A stretch of 64,000 nt of DNA from Vibrio hepatarius (GTDB taxonomy: Bacteria > Pseudomonadota > Gammaproteobacteria > Enterobacterales > Vibrionaceae): assembly GCF_011806575.1 (NCBI RefSeq), contig NZ_JAATOO010000020.1, positions 24,151-88,150 on the forward strand, written 5' to 3'. The position numbers and the translations under genes are program-made. Positions 7,855-17,150 of this stretch are shown one piece after another (position 1 is the first letter of the stretch; each line of letters starts with the position of its first letter). The notes under the pieces are model-generated. The model ran no database searches and had not been told where the DNA came from. It saw only the letters and a program-made list of their open reading frames with translations.

Positions 7855-8937
7855 ATGTGGAACATTCTTAAAATCGCGAGTGCGTTTATTGGAATTATCG
7901 TCGGAGCAGGATTCGCGTCCGGACAAGAGGTGCTGCAATACTTCACCAGTTTTGGTCATTGGGGGACAGCGGCGGCTGTCGTCGCGACCGCTCTTTTTGC
8001 CTACCTAGGTATGATGCTGACTATGCTGGGTTCACAAACTCAAACCATGTCGCATAAGAAAGTGATTTACCAGATCAGCGGACGCTGGGTTGGGATCATC
8101 GTTGACTACGTTATTATCTTCACATTGTTCGGTGTTGGCGTGGTAATGATCGCTGGTGCAGGTTCTCTGCTCAACCAACAGTTCGACTTGCCACCCTACG
8201 CGGGTAGCATCGTGTTGACCGTACTGATTGGTTTAACCGCCATGCTCAATGTTGACCGCGTTGTTGCCGTTATCGGTAGCATTACACCACTGCTGATCGT
8301 AGCGCTGGTCGTCATTTGCGGATACAGCATCACGACGATGGATAAGAGCTTCGATACGCTTGCGCCAATCGCTGAAAGCGTCGAATCAACGCTGCCACAT
8401 TGGTTTATTTCTGCCGTGAACTACGTTTCGTTCAACCTTGCGGTGGGAGCGGCGATGGCACTTGTTATGGGCGGCGCTGAGACTAATCCACGTGTGGCAA
8501 AATTAGGTGGTCTTTTAGGTGGTGCTGGCGTTGGCGTACTTATCGTACTGAGCCACCTTGCGCTGTTCTCACAAATTGAAGTGGTTGCCAACTACCCGAT
8601 GCCGCTACTGAAAATCATCGACATGATTTCGCCTGCGTTGTCTACTTTCATGACCTTCATCTTGTTCGGTATGATTTTCAATACTGCGGTCAGCATGTTC
8701 TACGCATTTGCTGCTCGATTTGTACCGATGAAATCAGCGAAAGCAAACAAGTTTATCTTTGCCACGCTAGCGGTAGGCTTTGTTGCGAGCTTTGCAGGTT
8801 TCACTCAATTGGTTGCGGTGTTCTACCCACTGATTGGTTACTTAGGTCTGTTCTTAGTGGGCGCATTGATCTATGCTCCATTTAAACTCAAGAAAGACCA
8901 AATGACGCTTCAAGAGCCAGCATTTGCAACAAAATAG
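7855..8937 (+). CDS. YkvI-family membrane protein (APC-superfamily-like transporter)
   Basis: A 360-aa polytopic protein with about 10 hydrophobic segments. The first segment, IASAFIGIIVGAGFASGQE, has the glycine-rich broken helix of LeuT-fold/APC transporters and matches the YkvI group of uncharacterised membrane proteins. Later segments include GVGVVMIAGAGSLLNQQF, SFNLAVGAAMALVMGGAET and the C-terminal hairpin before FKLKKDQ. The likely function is sodium- or proton-coupled uptake of an amino acid or related solute, but the substrate is unknown. AAGGAG lies 11 nt upstream of the ATG. It is monocistronic, with a terminator at 8957. Confidence 0.75.
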   Translation: MWNILKIASAFIGIIVGAGFASGQEVLQYFTSFGHWGTAAAVVATALFAYLGMMLTMLGSQTQTMSHKKVIYQISGRWVGIIVDYVIIFTLFGVGVVMIAGAGSLLNQQFDLPPYAGSIVLTVLIGLTAMLNVDRVVAVIGSITPLLIVALVVICGYSITTMDKSFDTLAPIAESVESTLPHWFISAVNYVSFNLAVGAAMALVMGGAETNPRVAKLGGLLGGAGVGVLIVLSHLALFSQIEVVANYPMPLLKIIDMISPALSTFMTFILFGMIFNTAVSMFYAFAARFVPMKSAKANKFIFATLAVGFVASFAGFTQLVAVFYPLIGYLGLFLVGALIYAPFKLKKDQMTLQEPAFATK

Positions 8938-8956
8938 CTCAATCTAACGTAAACAT

Positions 8957-8988
8957 AAGCCGCTGAAAGTTTTCACAGCGGCTTTTGT
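8957..8988 (+). terminator. Rho-independent terminator
   Basis: AAGCCGCTG ... CAGCGGCTT stem around AAAGTTTTCA, followed by TTG and T/A-rich sequence, 20 bp after the YkvI-like gene. The stem is nearly identical to the terminator after fucO. Confidence 0.85.
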
Positions 8989-9402
8989 ATATCAAAGGGG
9001 TTATGCGTTAAAAAGGTGCCTACCACCCTATCAATATCATTCCGTATTTTCGTCAATCTATCCTCCTTAGCAATATTCCACTACCTAATTCAAACAAGAG
9101 ACCTGCCGACTTCATTACTCGGTTCAATCCATCACGCACATACCTTTAAAATTCAACCTTAAATCCGGCCGCCAATAAACTTAATAGCAATGAGTTGCAT
9201 TAAGCAATTTGCACTAATAAATGACTAACAAGCACCGACCTCATAAGAAATCAAACATTGATGCCCGATTCCCACACAAAATGCCCGATTTTTTGCGCAG
9301 TTATTCACCATTTCGGTCAAAAGTGGGCAAAACAGAACTTGCTGTGATCTCCGTCGTAGTATTTTAACGGGGTTAAATTAATACTCAGTTCATCCGAGAT
9401 AA
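8989..9402. other. Intergenic region upstream of fucR with a 10-bp direct repeat
   Basis: About 410 bp without a gene. It contains two exact copies of ATGCCCGATT (9261-9270 and 9281-9290), 20 bp apart start to start, i.e. two helical turns. DeoR-family repressors often bind repeated half sites, so this is a candidate FucR operator. A CRP half-site-like TGTGATCTCC occurs near 9344. No terminator or RNA gene is obvious. Confidence 0.45.
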
Positions 9403-10116
9403 ATGAGTAGTTTATTAATGCAAGCATTAACCCGAGCAAGCCATATTTTAAAAGTGATCGGAAAAGTTGGTCGAGTTTCTGTCAACGACTTAGCCGAAGA
9501 ACTTAATGTCTCGGTCGAAACTATTCGTCGGGATTTAAAAATTCTCGACAATAAAGGAGAAGTTGTTCGAGTTCATGGCGGCGCAATATGCAAACAGTAT
9601 CGTGACGAAGGCACCTCATTTAATAATCGGGCGAATAACAACATCGTCGATAAAAAACATTTAGTCGATAAAGTTATTTCCAATATTTATGAAGGTTCGG
9701 TTATAGGATTGGATGCAAGTTCATCCAGTTGGTTAGTCGCGCAATCTATGCCAGATATTCGTTGCACTGTGGTAACTAACTCGACCAATAATATCAGTGT
9801 ACTGTGTGGTAAAAAGAATATTTCAATCATCAGTTTAGGTGGTCATTTTTCTGAAAAGTACAAAGCGTTCTATGGCATGATCGCGAAAAACACCCTATCA
9901 GAAATGGCGCTTGACCTATGTGTCATATCTTGCGACGGCTTTGACGAACTCAATGGTGTTTGGGACTCAAACGAGTACAACTATGACATAAAAAGGACAT
10001 TCATTGAGGTTTCGGGAAAAGTTATTCTTCTCGCAGACAAGAGTAAATACAAGAAAAAGAGTCTACTTAAAATATGCAATTTCGATGAAATAGACATACT
10101 TATTTCAAACATATAA
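9403..10116 (+). CDS. fucR: DeoR-family regulator of the fucose operon
   Basis: 237 aa, close to the 243 aa of E. coli FucR. The N-terminal DeoR helix-turn-helix (residues ~10-60) has VSVNDLAEELNVSVETIRRD and the typical LDNKGEVVRVHGGA that ends the domain. The C-terminal part is the ISOCOT/sugar-phosphate sensor fold (GSVIGLDASSSSWLVA, VTNSTNN, CVISCDGFD, LLADKSKYKKKS). E. coli FucR is activated by L-fuculose-1-phosphate; the same effector is likely here but inferred. The gene heads the fuc locus and is on the same strand, 107 bp before fucP. It is more AT-rich than the enzymes. An ATG at 9418 is an alternative start. Confidence 0.88.
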   Translation: MSSLLMQALTRASHILKVIGKVGRVSVNDLAEELNVSVETIRRDLKILDNKGEVVRVHGGAICKQYRDEGTSFNNRANNNIVDKKHLVDKVISNIYEGSVIGLDASSSSWLVAQSMPDIRCTVVTNSTNNISVLCGKKNISIISLGGHFSEKYKAFYGMIAKNTLSEMALDLCVISCDGFDELNGVWDSNEYNYDIKRTFIEVSGKVILLADKSKYKKKSLLKICNFDEIDILISNI

Positions 10117-10223
10117 ACAATAAATAAATACTATTTTTTAACATTATAAAATCCACAAACCAATAACGTGAAAATCCCTAATTTAACTATTAGTGGGATA
10201 ACTGTATCTGAAGGAAATAAAAA

Positions 10224-11534
10224 ATGACGGACACATTATCACCTGAAAAAGAAATTAGATTGGATAATAGTGGTAACGAAGTTATCCCTAAATCCATTTT
10301 GATTCCTTTTATCTTGCTAACCTCTTGCTTTGCTCTTTGGGGGCTGGCTAATAATATGACGGACGTGCTGATCGCACAATTTCGTAAAGTATTTACTTTA
10401 ACTGATATGCAATCAGGACTAGTGCAAACTGCGTTTTATGGTGCCTATTTTGTATTGGCACTACCTGCTGCAATATTTATTCAGCGCTATAGCTATAAAG
10501 CTGGCGTATTACTCGGGCTAGGTTTATTCGCCTCTGGTGCATTGCTTTTCTACCCTGCAGCTCAAGCAATGGAGTACTTACCCTTCTTGATGGCGCTATT
10601 TGTATTAGCGGGCGGGCTATCAATTCTAGAAACCAGTGCCAATCCCTACATCATTGCGATGGGCCCGGAAGCAACGGCGACTCGTCGACTCAATATTGCA
10701 CAAGCGTTTAACCCAGTAGGCTCTATCACTGGTGTACTGATCGGTAAAGTCTACATCCTTTCTCAGCTTAACCCTGCAACAGATGCAGAGCGTGCCGCGA
10801 TGTCACCTGAGCAACTTGGCACAATTCAAACCGCAGAACTCAGCGCGGTAATGATGCCCTATTTAGCCGTTGCCGCTGTCATTATCGTGGTGTGGCTAGC
10901 GATCGCCTTCACTAAGATGCCAAATACTCGCGAAGTTGCACCAACAGGTGGTTCAAACCACTCACTGAGCGCAACGTTTGGCCGACTAATGAAGAAAAAG
11001 CACTTTGTACGCGGTGTGATCGGTCAGTTCTTTTACGTCGGCGCGCAGATCGGTTGTTGGTCATGGACAATTCGCTACGTGATGACGCAAGTCGGTGGCT
11101 CAGAAGCAGAGGCGTCTAACTTTCTACTCGCTTCAATTGTCGTGTTTAGCGCGTTCCGCTTCATCTGTGTTGGCCTAATGAAATACATCGCCCCTGAAAG
11201 ACTTCTGGCTGCGCTGGCATTCATCGCCGCCTTGCTTGTCCTGACGTTAATGACTGTTGGCGGAACAACTGGCGCTTACGCTCTAGTGGGTATCTCAGCG
11301 TGTATGTCACTGATGTTCCCGACGATTTTCGGCTTGTCTCTACGCGACCTTGGTAGCGATTCAAAGTTCGGTGGCAGCTGCTTAATCATGGCGATTCTGG
11401 GTGGCGCGGTACTGACCGCCATCATGGGACAACTCTCTGACTCGATGGGCATTCAAGCGGCGTTCGTCATCCCGCTGATTGGTTTCGTCTACCTAGTCTA
11501 CTTCGGCCTTAAAGGCTACCAGATCCAAAAATAA
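10224..11534 (+). CDS. fucP: L-fucose:H+ symporter
   Basis: 436-aa MFS permease (E. coli FucP 438) that brings L-fucose into the cell with a proton. The two acidic residues important in E. coli FucP are kept: Asp47 in LANNMTDVLI (E. coli Asp46) and Glu136 in LSILETSANP (E. coli Glu135). Twelve membrane segments begin at ILIPFILLTSCFALWG after a 22-residue cytosolic N-terminus. GAAGGAAATAAAAA gives the ribosome site. The gene starts the structural part of the locus, 33 bp before fucI. Confidence 0.95.
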   Translation: MTDTLSPEKEIRLDNSGNEVIPKSILIPFILLTSCFALWGLANNMTDVLIAQFRKVFTLTDMQSGLVQTAFYGAYFVLALPAAIFIQRYSYKAGVLLGLGLFASGALLFYPAAQAMEYLPFLMALFVLAGGLSILETSANPYIIAMGPEATATRRLNIAQAFNPVGSITGVLIGKVYILSQLNPATDAERAAMSPEQLGTIQTAELSAVMMPYLAVAAVIIVVWLAIAFTKMPNTREVAPTGGSNHSLSATFGRLMKKKHFVRGVIGQFFYVGAQIGCWSWTIRYVMTQVGGSEAEASNFLLASIVVFSAFRFICVGLMKYIAPERLLAALAFIAALLVLTLMTVGGTTGAYALVGISACMSLMFPTIFGLSLRDLGSDSKFGGSCLIMAILGGAVLTAIMGQLSDSMGIQAAFVIPLIGFVYLVYFGLKGYQIQK

Positions 11535-11567
11535 TCCAACGTTAATGTGAAATAAGAGAATCAAAAA

Positions 11568-13316
11568 ATGAGTAACTTAGTAAAAATCGGTATTCGCCCT
11601 ACCATCGACGGTCGTCGTCTTGGTGTTCGTGAATCTCTTGAAGATCAAACAATGAACATGGCTAACAATCTGGCAAATTTCATCATTGAAAATGTACGCC
11701 ATGTTAGCGGTGAAAAAGTCGAATGTGTCATCGCAGATACAACCATTGGTGGTGTTGCAGAAGCAGCAGCATGCGCTGAAAAATTCAAACGTAAGAACGT
11801 TGGTCTCTCCATTACAGTAACGCCTTGTTGGTGTTACGGCACACAAACGCTGGATATGGATCCGCATCTACCAAAAGCGATTTGGGGCTTTAACGGCACT
11901 GAGCGCCCAGGGGCGGTTTATCTAGCCGCAGCAATGGCTGGTCACTCGCAGCTTGGTTTGCCCGCGTTTTCTATCTACGGTGAAGAAGTCCAAGACAAAG
12001 ATGACACCTCTATCCCAACTGATGTTCAGGATAAGATTCTGCGTTTCTGCCGCGCTGGTCTGACTGTTGCGACGATTCGCGGTAAGTCTTATCTATCAAT
12101 GGGTTCTGTATCTATGGGGATCGCGGGTTCCATCGTGGACCAACCGTTCTTCCAACACTACTTAGGCATGCGCAATGAGTATGTCGATATGACGGAAATC
12201 AAGCGCCGTTTAGACCGTGAAATCTTCGATAAGGAAGAATTTGAACTGGCGTTATCGTGGGCAAAAGAGCATTGCAAAGAAGGTAAAGATTACAACCGCG
12301 TACCGATGACCGAAGAACGCAAAACTGACGATTGGGAAACAGTGGTCAAAATGACCATGATCATGCGGGACCTGATGGTCGGTAACCCGAAACTGGCAGA
12401 GATGGGTTACGCAGAAGAAGCGATGGGACATAACGCAGTTGCTGGTGGCTTCCAAGGCCAACGTCATTGGACCGATCACCTACCAAACGGCGACTTTAGC
12501 GAAGCGGTGCTTAACTCTACGTTTGACTGGAATGGTATCCGTGAACCGTTCGCGATTGCGACTGAAAACGACTGTTTAAATGGCGTAAACATGCTGTTTG
12601 GCAAAATGCTGACCGGTCAGGCGCAAGTATTCTGTGACGTTCGTACATACTGGTCGCAAGACTCGGTTGAGCGCGTCAGTGGCTATCGCCCTGAATCCGG
12701 GTTGATTCACTTAATTAACTCAGGTTCGGCGGCACTGGATGGCTGTGGTGAAGCGCGCGATGAGCAAGGCTCGTCTGTCTTCAAACCTCACTGGGAAATG
12801 AGCGCGCAAGACGCTGAAGCATGTTTAAGCGCAACGCAGTGGCCACCAGCCGATGTTGAATACTTCCGTGGCGGCGGTTTCTCTTCCAACTTCCTCACTC
12901 ACGGTGGTATGCCATTTACGATGCACCGCATCAACATCATCAAAGGCATCGGCCCTGTGCTGCAAATCGCGGAAGGTCACTCAGTGACCTTACCAGCCGA
13001 GGTGCATGAAACGCTGAACGAGCGTACCAACCCAACTTGGCCAACCACTTGGTTTGCTCCTCGCATCACCGGAGAGGGTGCGTTTAAAGACGTTTACTCA
13101 GTGATGGCTAATTGGGGCGCGAACCACTGTGTTATCACTTACGGCCATGTCGGTGCTGACTTGATTACGCTGGCGTCTATGTTGCGTATCCCAGTTGCGA
13201 TGCACAACGTTGAAGAACAAGAGATCTTCCGACCTCACACGTGGACGGCATTTGGTCAGGACAAAGAAGGCCAAGACTACCGCGCTTGCGCGAACTTCGG
13301 TCCTTTGTACAAGTAA
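11568..13316 (+). CDS. fucI: L-fucose isomerase
   Basis: Converts L-fucose to L-fuculose (and often D-arabinose to D-ribulose). It is Mn-dependent, cytosolic and hexameric in E. coli. The 582-aa length is close to the family's ~590. The metal ligands known from E. coli (Glu337, Asp361, His528) correspond to Glu333 in ATENDCLNG, Asp357 in FCDVRTYWS and His527 in TYGHVGAD. Other hallmarks are KIGIRPTIDGRR at the N-terminus and NGTERPGAVYLAAA. A strong hairpin separates it from fucK, consistent with a step-down in expression along the operon. Confidence 0.97.
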   Translation: MSNLVKIGIRPTIDGRRLGVRESLEDQTMNMANNLANFIIENVRHVSGEKVECVIADTTIGGVAEAAACAEKFKRKNVGLSITVTPCWCYGTQTLDMDPHLPKAIWGFNGTERPGAVYLAAAMAGHSQLGLPAFSIYGEEVQDKDDTSIPTDVQDKILRFCRAGLTVATIRGKSYLSMGSVSMGIAGSIVDQPFFQHYLGMRNEYVDMTEIKRRLDREIFDKEEFELALSWAKEHCKEGKDYNRVPMTEERKTDDWETVVKMTMIMRDLMVGNPKLAEMGYAEEAMGHNAVAGGFQGQRHWTDHLPNGDFSEAVLNSTFDWNGIREPFAIATENDCLNGVNMLFGKMLTGQAQVFCDVRTYWSQDSVERVSGYRPESGLIHLINSGSAALDGCGEARDEQGSSVFKPHWEMSAQDAEACLSATQWPPADVEYFRGGGFSSNFLTHGGMPFTMHRINIIKGIGPVLQIAEGHSVTLPAEVHETLNERTNPTWPTTWFAPRITGEGAFKDVYSVMANWGANHCVITYGHVGADLITLASMLRIPVAMHNVEEQEIFRPHTWTAFGQDKEGQDYRACANFGPLYK

Positions 13317-13324
13317 CCACTATC

Positions 13325-13347
13325 GGCGGGAGACTCTCCCGCCCTTT
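13325..13347 (+). terminator. Intercistronic hairpin between fucI and fucK
   Basis: GGCGGGAG-act-CTCCCGCC, an 8-bp GC-rich stem followed by CTTTTAG. It has the form of a weak rho-independent terminator inside the operon. It could reduce transcription into fucK or protect the fucPI mRNA 3' end. Confidence 0.6.
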
Positions 13348-13358
13348 TAGGAGTCTCT

Positions 13359-14813
13359 ATGTCCGTAGTGATTGTTTTAGATTGTGGAGCGACGAACTTA
13401 CGTGCTATCGCGATTGATCCCAAAGGGGCAATCGTCGCGTCTCACTTCATCAAAAACGCAACCAAATGCGACGCGAAAAATCCAGATTTTCACATCTGGG
13501 ATTTTGACGACATATGGCAGAAGTTGGTCGAGTGCGGTAAGCACGTCGTGAATCAAGTCGGCGCACAAAACATCCTAGCTGTAACGGTAACCACATTTGG
13601 TGTCGACGGCGCACCTTTTGATAGTGACGGAAAACAACTTTACCCCATCATTTCTTGGAAATGCCCAAGAACGATACCGATGATGAATAAGGTTGAGCAA
13701 GAGCTCGACCGTTTAGACCTGTATCAAGATAACGGCATTGGTGATTACAGCTTCAATACCCTCTACAAGCTACGTTGGCTTAAAAAACATCAGCCAAACG
13801 TCTACGCTAAGATGGACAAGTTTGTCTTTATTTCATCTATGATCACCCACAAGCTAACAGGCGTCATGACCACCGACTACACCATGGCGGGTACATCGAT
13901 GCTGACAGACCTTAGCATGTGTGACTGGAATAAAAAGGCATTGGACTATCTCGGCCTAGCGCCAAGCCACTTTGCGCCGCTTGTTATGGCGGGTGAACAG
14001 GTGGGATTACTCAGCCAAGACGCCGCTCAAGAATTGGGCTTGGTCTCTGGTACGCCTGTCATTTCTGCGGGTCACGATACACAATTTGCCCTAGTAGGCT
14101 CTGGCGCAGAAGAAAACCAAGCGTTTTTAAGTTCGGGAACTTGGGAAATACTAATGGCACGCAGCCAACGCCCAGCCTTGAATCAACAAGCATTAACAAA
14201 TGGTGTTACCGTCGAGCTCGACTCACAAAAAGGGTTATACAACCCTGCGATTCAATGGCTCTCCAGCGCTGTGGTTGAATGGGTCGCCAAACAGTTCTAC
14301 GGGGCAGAACAAGGGTCTAGCGAGCTATACGCTACCATGATTCAAGAAGCAGAAGAGGCTGGCTTAGCAGCTGGTGGCGTGGTGTTTAAACCCAATCTAG
14401 CGGTTGACGAAAATGGTATCGGTCAAGGCTCGATCGAAGGGCTGTCTATCCATACCTCTCGCGGCCAAATCGTTCGCGCGGTGTTCGAAGGTTTAAGCCA
14501 ACAACTGGCGCAGCGTTTTTCTTATCTCAATCAATTGTGCCAGCTCAACGAAGGACCAGTCGTTGTGGTTGGCGGCGGAACCAAGAACCCACTCTGGAAC
14601 CAATTGCGCGCCAATGCGTTGCAGCGTCCGCTTCATATCGTCGAACAGGCAGAAGCGACCGTGATTGGCGCAGCAATGTACGCCTTTTACGGCGCTGGTT
14701 ATTACTGTTCCATCAACGAATCCCAACAAAACATGAAGCCCAAACTTCGCGTCGTTTCTCCGCAAACGACATCTATCGAAAAGCCAGTTAATCAGGAATT
14801 TAGCCATGCTTAA
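13359..14813 (+). CDS. fucK: L-fuculokinase
   Basis: Phosphorylates L-fuculose to L-fuculose-1-phosphate with ATP in the cytosol. It is a 484-aa FGGY-family carbohydrate kinase (E. coli FucK 482). The N-terminal phosphate loop is DCGATNLRAIAID. The inter-domain signature region includes GHDTQFALVGSGA and FLSSGTWE. The C-terminal ATP-binding GGGTKNPLWNQLRANAL motif is intact. AGGAGTCTCT precedes the ATG. Its 3' end overlaps fucU by 8 bp, so kinase and mutarotase are translationally coupled. Confidence 0.95.
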   Translation: MSVVIVLDCGATNLRAIAIDPKGAIVASHFIKNATKCDAKNPDFHIWDFDDIWQKLVECGKHVVNQVGAQNILAVTVTTFGVDGAPFDSDGKQLYPIISWKCPRTIPMMNKVEQELDRLDLYQDNGIGDYSFNTLYKLRWLKKHQPNVYAKMDKFVFISSMITHKLTGVMTTDYTMAGTSMLTDLSMCDWNKKALDYLGLAPSHFAPLVMAGEQVGLLSQDAAQELGLVSGTPVISAGHDTQFALVGSGAEENQAFLSSGTWEILMARSQRPALNQQALTNGVTVELDSQKGLYNPAIQWLSSAVVEWVAKQFYGAEQGSSELYATMIQEAEEAGLAAGGVVFKPNLAVDENGIGQGSIEGLSIHTSRGQIVRAVFEGLSQQLAQRFSYLNQLCQLNEGPVVVVGGGTKNPLWNQLRANALQRPLHIVEQAEATVIGAAMYAFYGAGYYCSINESQQNMKPKLRVVSPQTTSIEKPVNQEFSHA

Positions 14814-15237
14814 AGGTATCCATCCTGCAATTTCGCCAGCACTGTTGGCCACACTGTCAGAAATGGGACACGGCGATGAAATCCTATTCGCCGATGCCCA
14901 TTTTCCGGCGCATACCTTCAGCAACAACGTGATTCGCTGCGACGGCGTTGGCGTCGATACCTTACTCGAAGGTGTCACTCCGTTATTCGAATTGGACCAA
15001 TACGTACCGCAACCACTGGTAATGATGCAAGCCGTGATTGGCGATGAACTTGACCCAAGTGTGGAAGCGAAATATTGCCAAGCTATGTCAGCAGTACAAG
15101 TAAACCGCAACCACATTCAACGTATTGAGCGCTATGCATTCTACGAGCGCGTAAAGCAGTGCTACGCCGTGGTACTCACCGGAGAAACAGCGAAGTACGG
15201 CAACATCATTCTCAAGAAAGGCGTAACCAGCATTTAA
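14806..15237 (+). CDS. fucU: L-fucose mutarotase
   Basis: 143 aa, RbsD/FucU family. It interconverts alpha and beta anomers of L-fucose so that the isomerase receives its preferred form. The N-terminus MLKGIHPAISPALLATLSEM and the active-site stretch GHGDEILFADAHFPAH closely follow E. coli FucU. The C-terminal ERYAFYERVKQCYAVV and TGETAKYGN regions are present, the latter containing the conserved Tyr. It overlaps fucK by 8 bp and is followed after 11 bp by fucA. Confidence 0.95.
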   Translation: MLKGIHPAISPALLATLSEMGHGDEILFADAHFPAHTFSNNVIRCDGVGVDTLLEGVTPLFELDQYVPQPLVMMQAVIGDELDPSVEAKYCQAMSAVQVNRNHIQRIERYAFYERVKQCYAVVLTGETAKYGNIILKKGVTSI

Positions 15238-15248
15238 GGATTAATGAA

Positions 15249-15896
15249 ATGAATCGAATTGAACTCTCTCAACAAATTATCGATACCTGTTTAGAAATGA
15301 CCCGCTTGGGTCTTAATCAAGGCACCGCCGGTAACGTCAGCGTGCGCTTTGACAACGGTATGCTGATCACGCCAACCGGCATCCCTTACGAAAAGTTAAC
15401 TCCTGAGCAAATTGTTTATGTCGCAGAAGACGGCACCTTTGAAGAAGGTAAGCTTCCCTCTTCAGAATGGCTGTTCCACCTAACGTGTTACCAGCACCGC
15501 CCAGACATGAACGCGGTAGTACACAACCATGCGATCAACTGTGCGGCGGTCTCGATCTTGAACAAATCGATCCCAGCGATTCACTACATGATCGCGGCAT
15601 CGGGCGCGACAGAAATCCCTTGTGTGCCGTACGCAACTTTCGGTAGCTCTCAACTCGCTAAATATGTTGAAGAAGGCATTTCTAAGAGCAAAGCAATTTT
15701 ACTCCAGCATCACGGTTTAATTGCTGGTGAAGCGAACCTAGACAAAGCCCTGTGGCTGGCACATGAAGTCGAAGTACTGGCTGACCTATACCTGAAAGCA
15801 CTTGCGATTAACCCAGATGTCCCAACGCTGGACGATGCTTCAATGCAAGTGGTACTGGAAAAATTCAAGTCTTACGGTCTACGCGTCGAAAAGTAA
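15249..15896 (+). CDS. fucA: L-fuculose-1-phosphate aldolase
   Basis: Cleaves L-fuculose-1-phosphate to dihydroxyacetone phosphate and L-lactaldehyde; a class II zinc aldolase, homotetrameric in E. coli. The start at 15249 (AAGGATTA upstream) gives 215 aa, exactly the E. coli length, and puts the known residues in register: catalytic Glu73 in SSEWLFH, zinc ligands His92 and His94 in VVHNHA, and His155 in LLQHHGL. The frame is open further upstream (to 15159), but that part overlaps fucU and is not coding. Confidence 0.97.
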   Translation: MNRIELSQQIIDTCLEMTRLGLNQGTAGNVSVRFDNGMLITPTGIPYEKLTPEQIVYVAEDGTFEEGKLPSSEWLFHLTCYQHRPDMNAVVHNHAINCAAVSILNKSIPAIHYMIAASGATEIPCVPYATFGSSQLAKYVEEGISKSKAILLQHHGLIAGEANLDKALWLAHEVEVLADLYLKALAINPDVPTLDDASMQVVLEKFKSYGLRVEK

Positions 15897-15909
15897 TCAG
15901 GAGTAAGTT

Positions 15910-17058
15910 ATGGCTTTTGCTTTAAACCTTCCAAAGCTCAGCTATTCCGGCGTTGGCGCCGTTGATGATGCGATCGCAACGCTAAGCCAGCAACCCGTAA
16001 AACGAGCGTTGGTCGTCACCGACAACAACCTTGTAGAGCTAGGGATTTTGGATCATCTGTTTGAGTTGCTTGATCAAGCATCAATCGATTATGTGTTGTT
16101 TGACAAAGTGACTCCAAACCCGACAGCCACACTGGTGCGTGAAGGTCTTTCAACCTACATTGACTCTGAGTGCGACTGCTTCATCGCCGTTGGTGGTGGC
16201 AGCCCAGTGGACTGCGCAAAAGCGATTCGCATCGTGGCGGCCAACGCGGGTGATATTGTCAACTACGACGGAATCGGCAAAGTTCAGCACGCGGGTGATT
16301 TCTTTATCGCGATCAACACCACAGCCGGAACGGCGGCGGAAATGACCTCGAACTCGGTGATCACCGATGAAACACGTCAAGTCAAAATGGTCATCATCGA
16401 CTCAAAACAGATTCCTGACATCGCCGTCAATGACCCAACCTTAATGGTCAATCTACCTAGCCATGTAACCGCGGCAACAGGGATGGATGCGCTGACACAC
16501 GCCGTCGAAGCTTACGTGACACCGGGTGCGCACACGCTAACCAAGCCAACCGCGTTAGAAGCGATTCGTTTGATCAGCCAGTGGTTACCTATCGCTGTGG
16601 AAGATGGTCAAAACCTCAAAGCGCGTGAAGAACTCGCTAACGCCCAGTTCCTTGCGGGCATGGCATTTAATAGTGCAGGGTTAGGCCTGGTTCACGCGAT
16701 GGCTCACCAGCCGGGCGCAACGCACAACCTTCCGCATGGTGTGTGTAACGCGATACTACTGCCTAAGGTCTGTGCGTTCAACGCGAAGCAATGCCCGGAA
16801 CGTTTCCGCGATATTGCCAATGTGATGGGTGGAAAAACCGATCCGCTTGATGACCAACAAGCAGCGGAATTGGCGGTAGATTTGATTCGCCAACTTTCGA
16901 AGCGCGTCGGTATTCCTGCTGGATTTTCGAGTCTCGGCATCAAGCAACAAGATTTCCAGAGTTGGATTGACAAAGCTCTTGCCGATCCATGTATAGGTGG
17001 CAACCCTCGCCAGCCGACCGCCAGCGAGATCGAAGCGCTGTATCTGGAATGTTTATAA
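15910..17058 (+). CDS. fucO: Lactaldehyde reductase / L-1,2-propanediol oxidoreductase
   Basis: Group III iron-dependent alcohol dehydrogenase, 382 aa as in E. coli FucO. It reduces L-lactaldehyde to L-1,2-propanediol with NADH, the fermentative end of fucose use. The nucleotide-binding signature VGGGSPVDCAK is near residue 100. The iron ligands fall in the family motifs GMDALTHAVEAY (Asp and first His) and HAMAHQPGATHNLPHG (two more His). It is the last gene of the operon, 13 bp after fucA, and is followed by a terminator. No aldA-like lactaldehyde dehydrogenase is in the cluster. Confidence 0.94.
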   Translation: MAFALNLPKLSYSGVGAVDDAIATLSQQPVKRALVVTDNNLVELGILDHLFELLDQASIDYVLFDKVTPNPTATLVREGLSTYIDSECDCFIAVGGGSPVDCAKAIRIVAANAGDIVNYDGIGKVQHAGDFFIAINTTAGTAAEMTSNSVITDETRQVKMVIIDSKQIPDIAVNDPTLMVNLPSHVTAATGMDALTHAVEAYVTPGAHTLTKPTALEAIRLISQWLPIAVEDGQNLKAREELANAQFLAGMAFNSAGLGLVHAMAHQPGATHNLPHGVCNAILLPKVCAFNAKQCPERFRDIANVMGGKTDPLDDQQAAELAVDLIRQLSKRVGIPAGFSSLGIKQQDFQSWIDKALADPCIGGNPRQPTASEIEALYLECL

Positions 17059-17084
17059 ACGTCTGAACCGAACCTTAAGATCAA

Positions 17085-17115
17085 AAAAGCCGCTGAAACA
17101 CAGCGGCTTTTGTTA
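17085..17115 (+). terminator. Rho-independent terminator of the fuc operon
   Basis: AAAAGCCGCTG-aaaca-CAGCGGCTTTT, a perfect 11-bp stem with a T-rich end, 26 bp after the fucO stop. The A tract on the other strand could also terminate the convergent GST gene. Confidence 0.9.
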
Positions 17116-17150
17116 TGTATGGGCGTAAATTTGAATCTAAAACGTCAGAC

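Noticed and set aside
14493..15116. 207-aa open frame on the minus strand within fucK/fucU
   Set aside because: Antisense shadow of fucK and fucU; no ribosome site or family resemblance.
15159..15248. N-terminal extension of fucA from 15159
   Set aside because: It overlaps fucU; the start at 15249 restores the exact E. coli FucA length and residue numbering.
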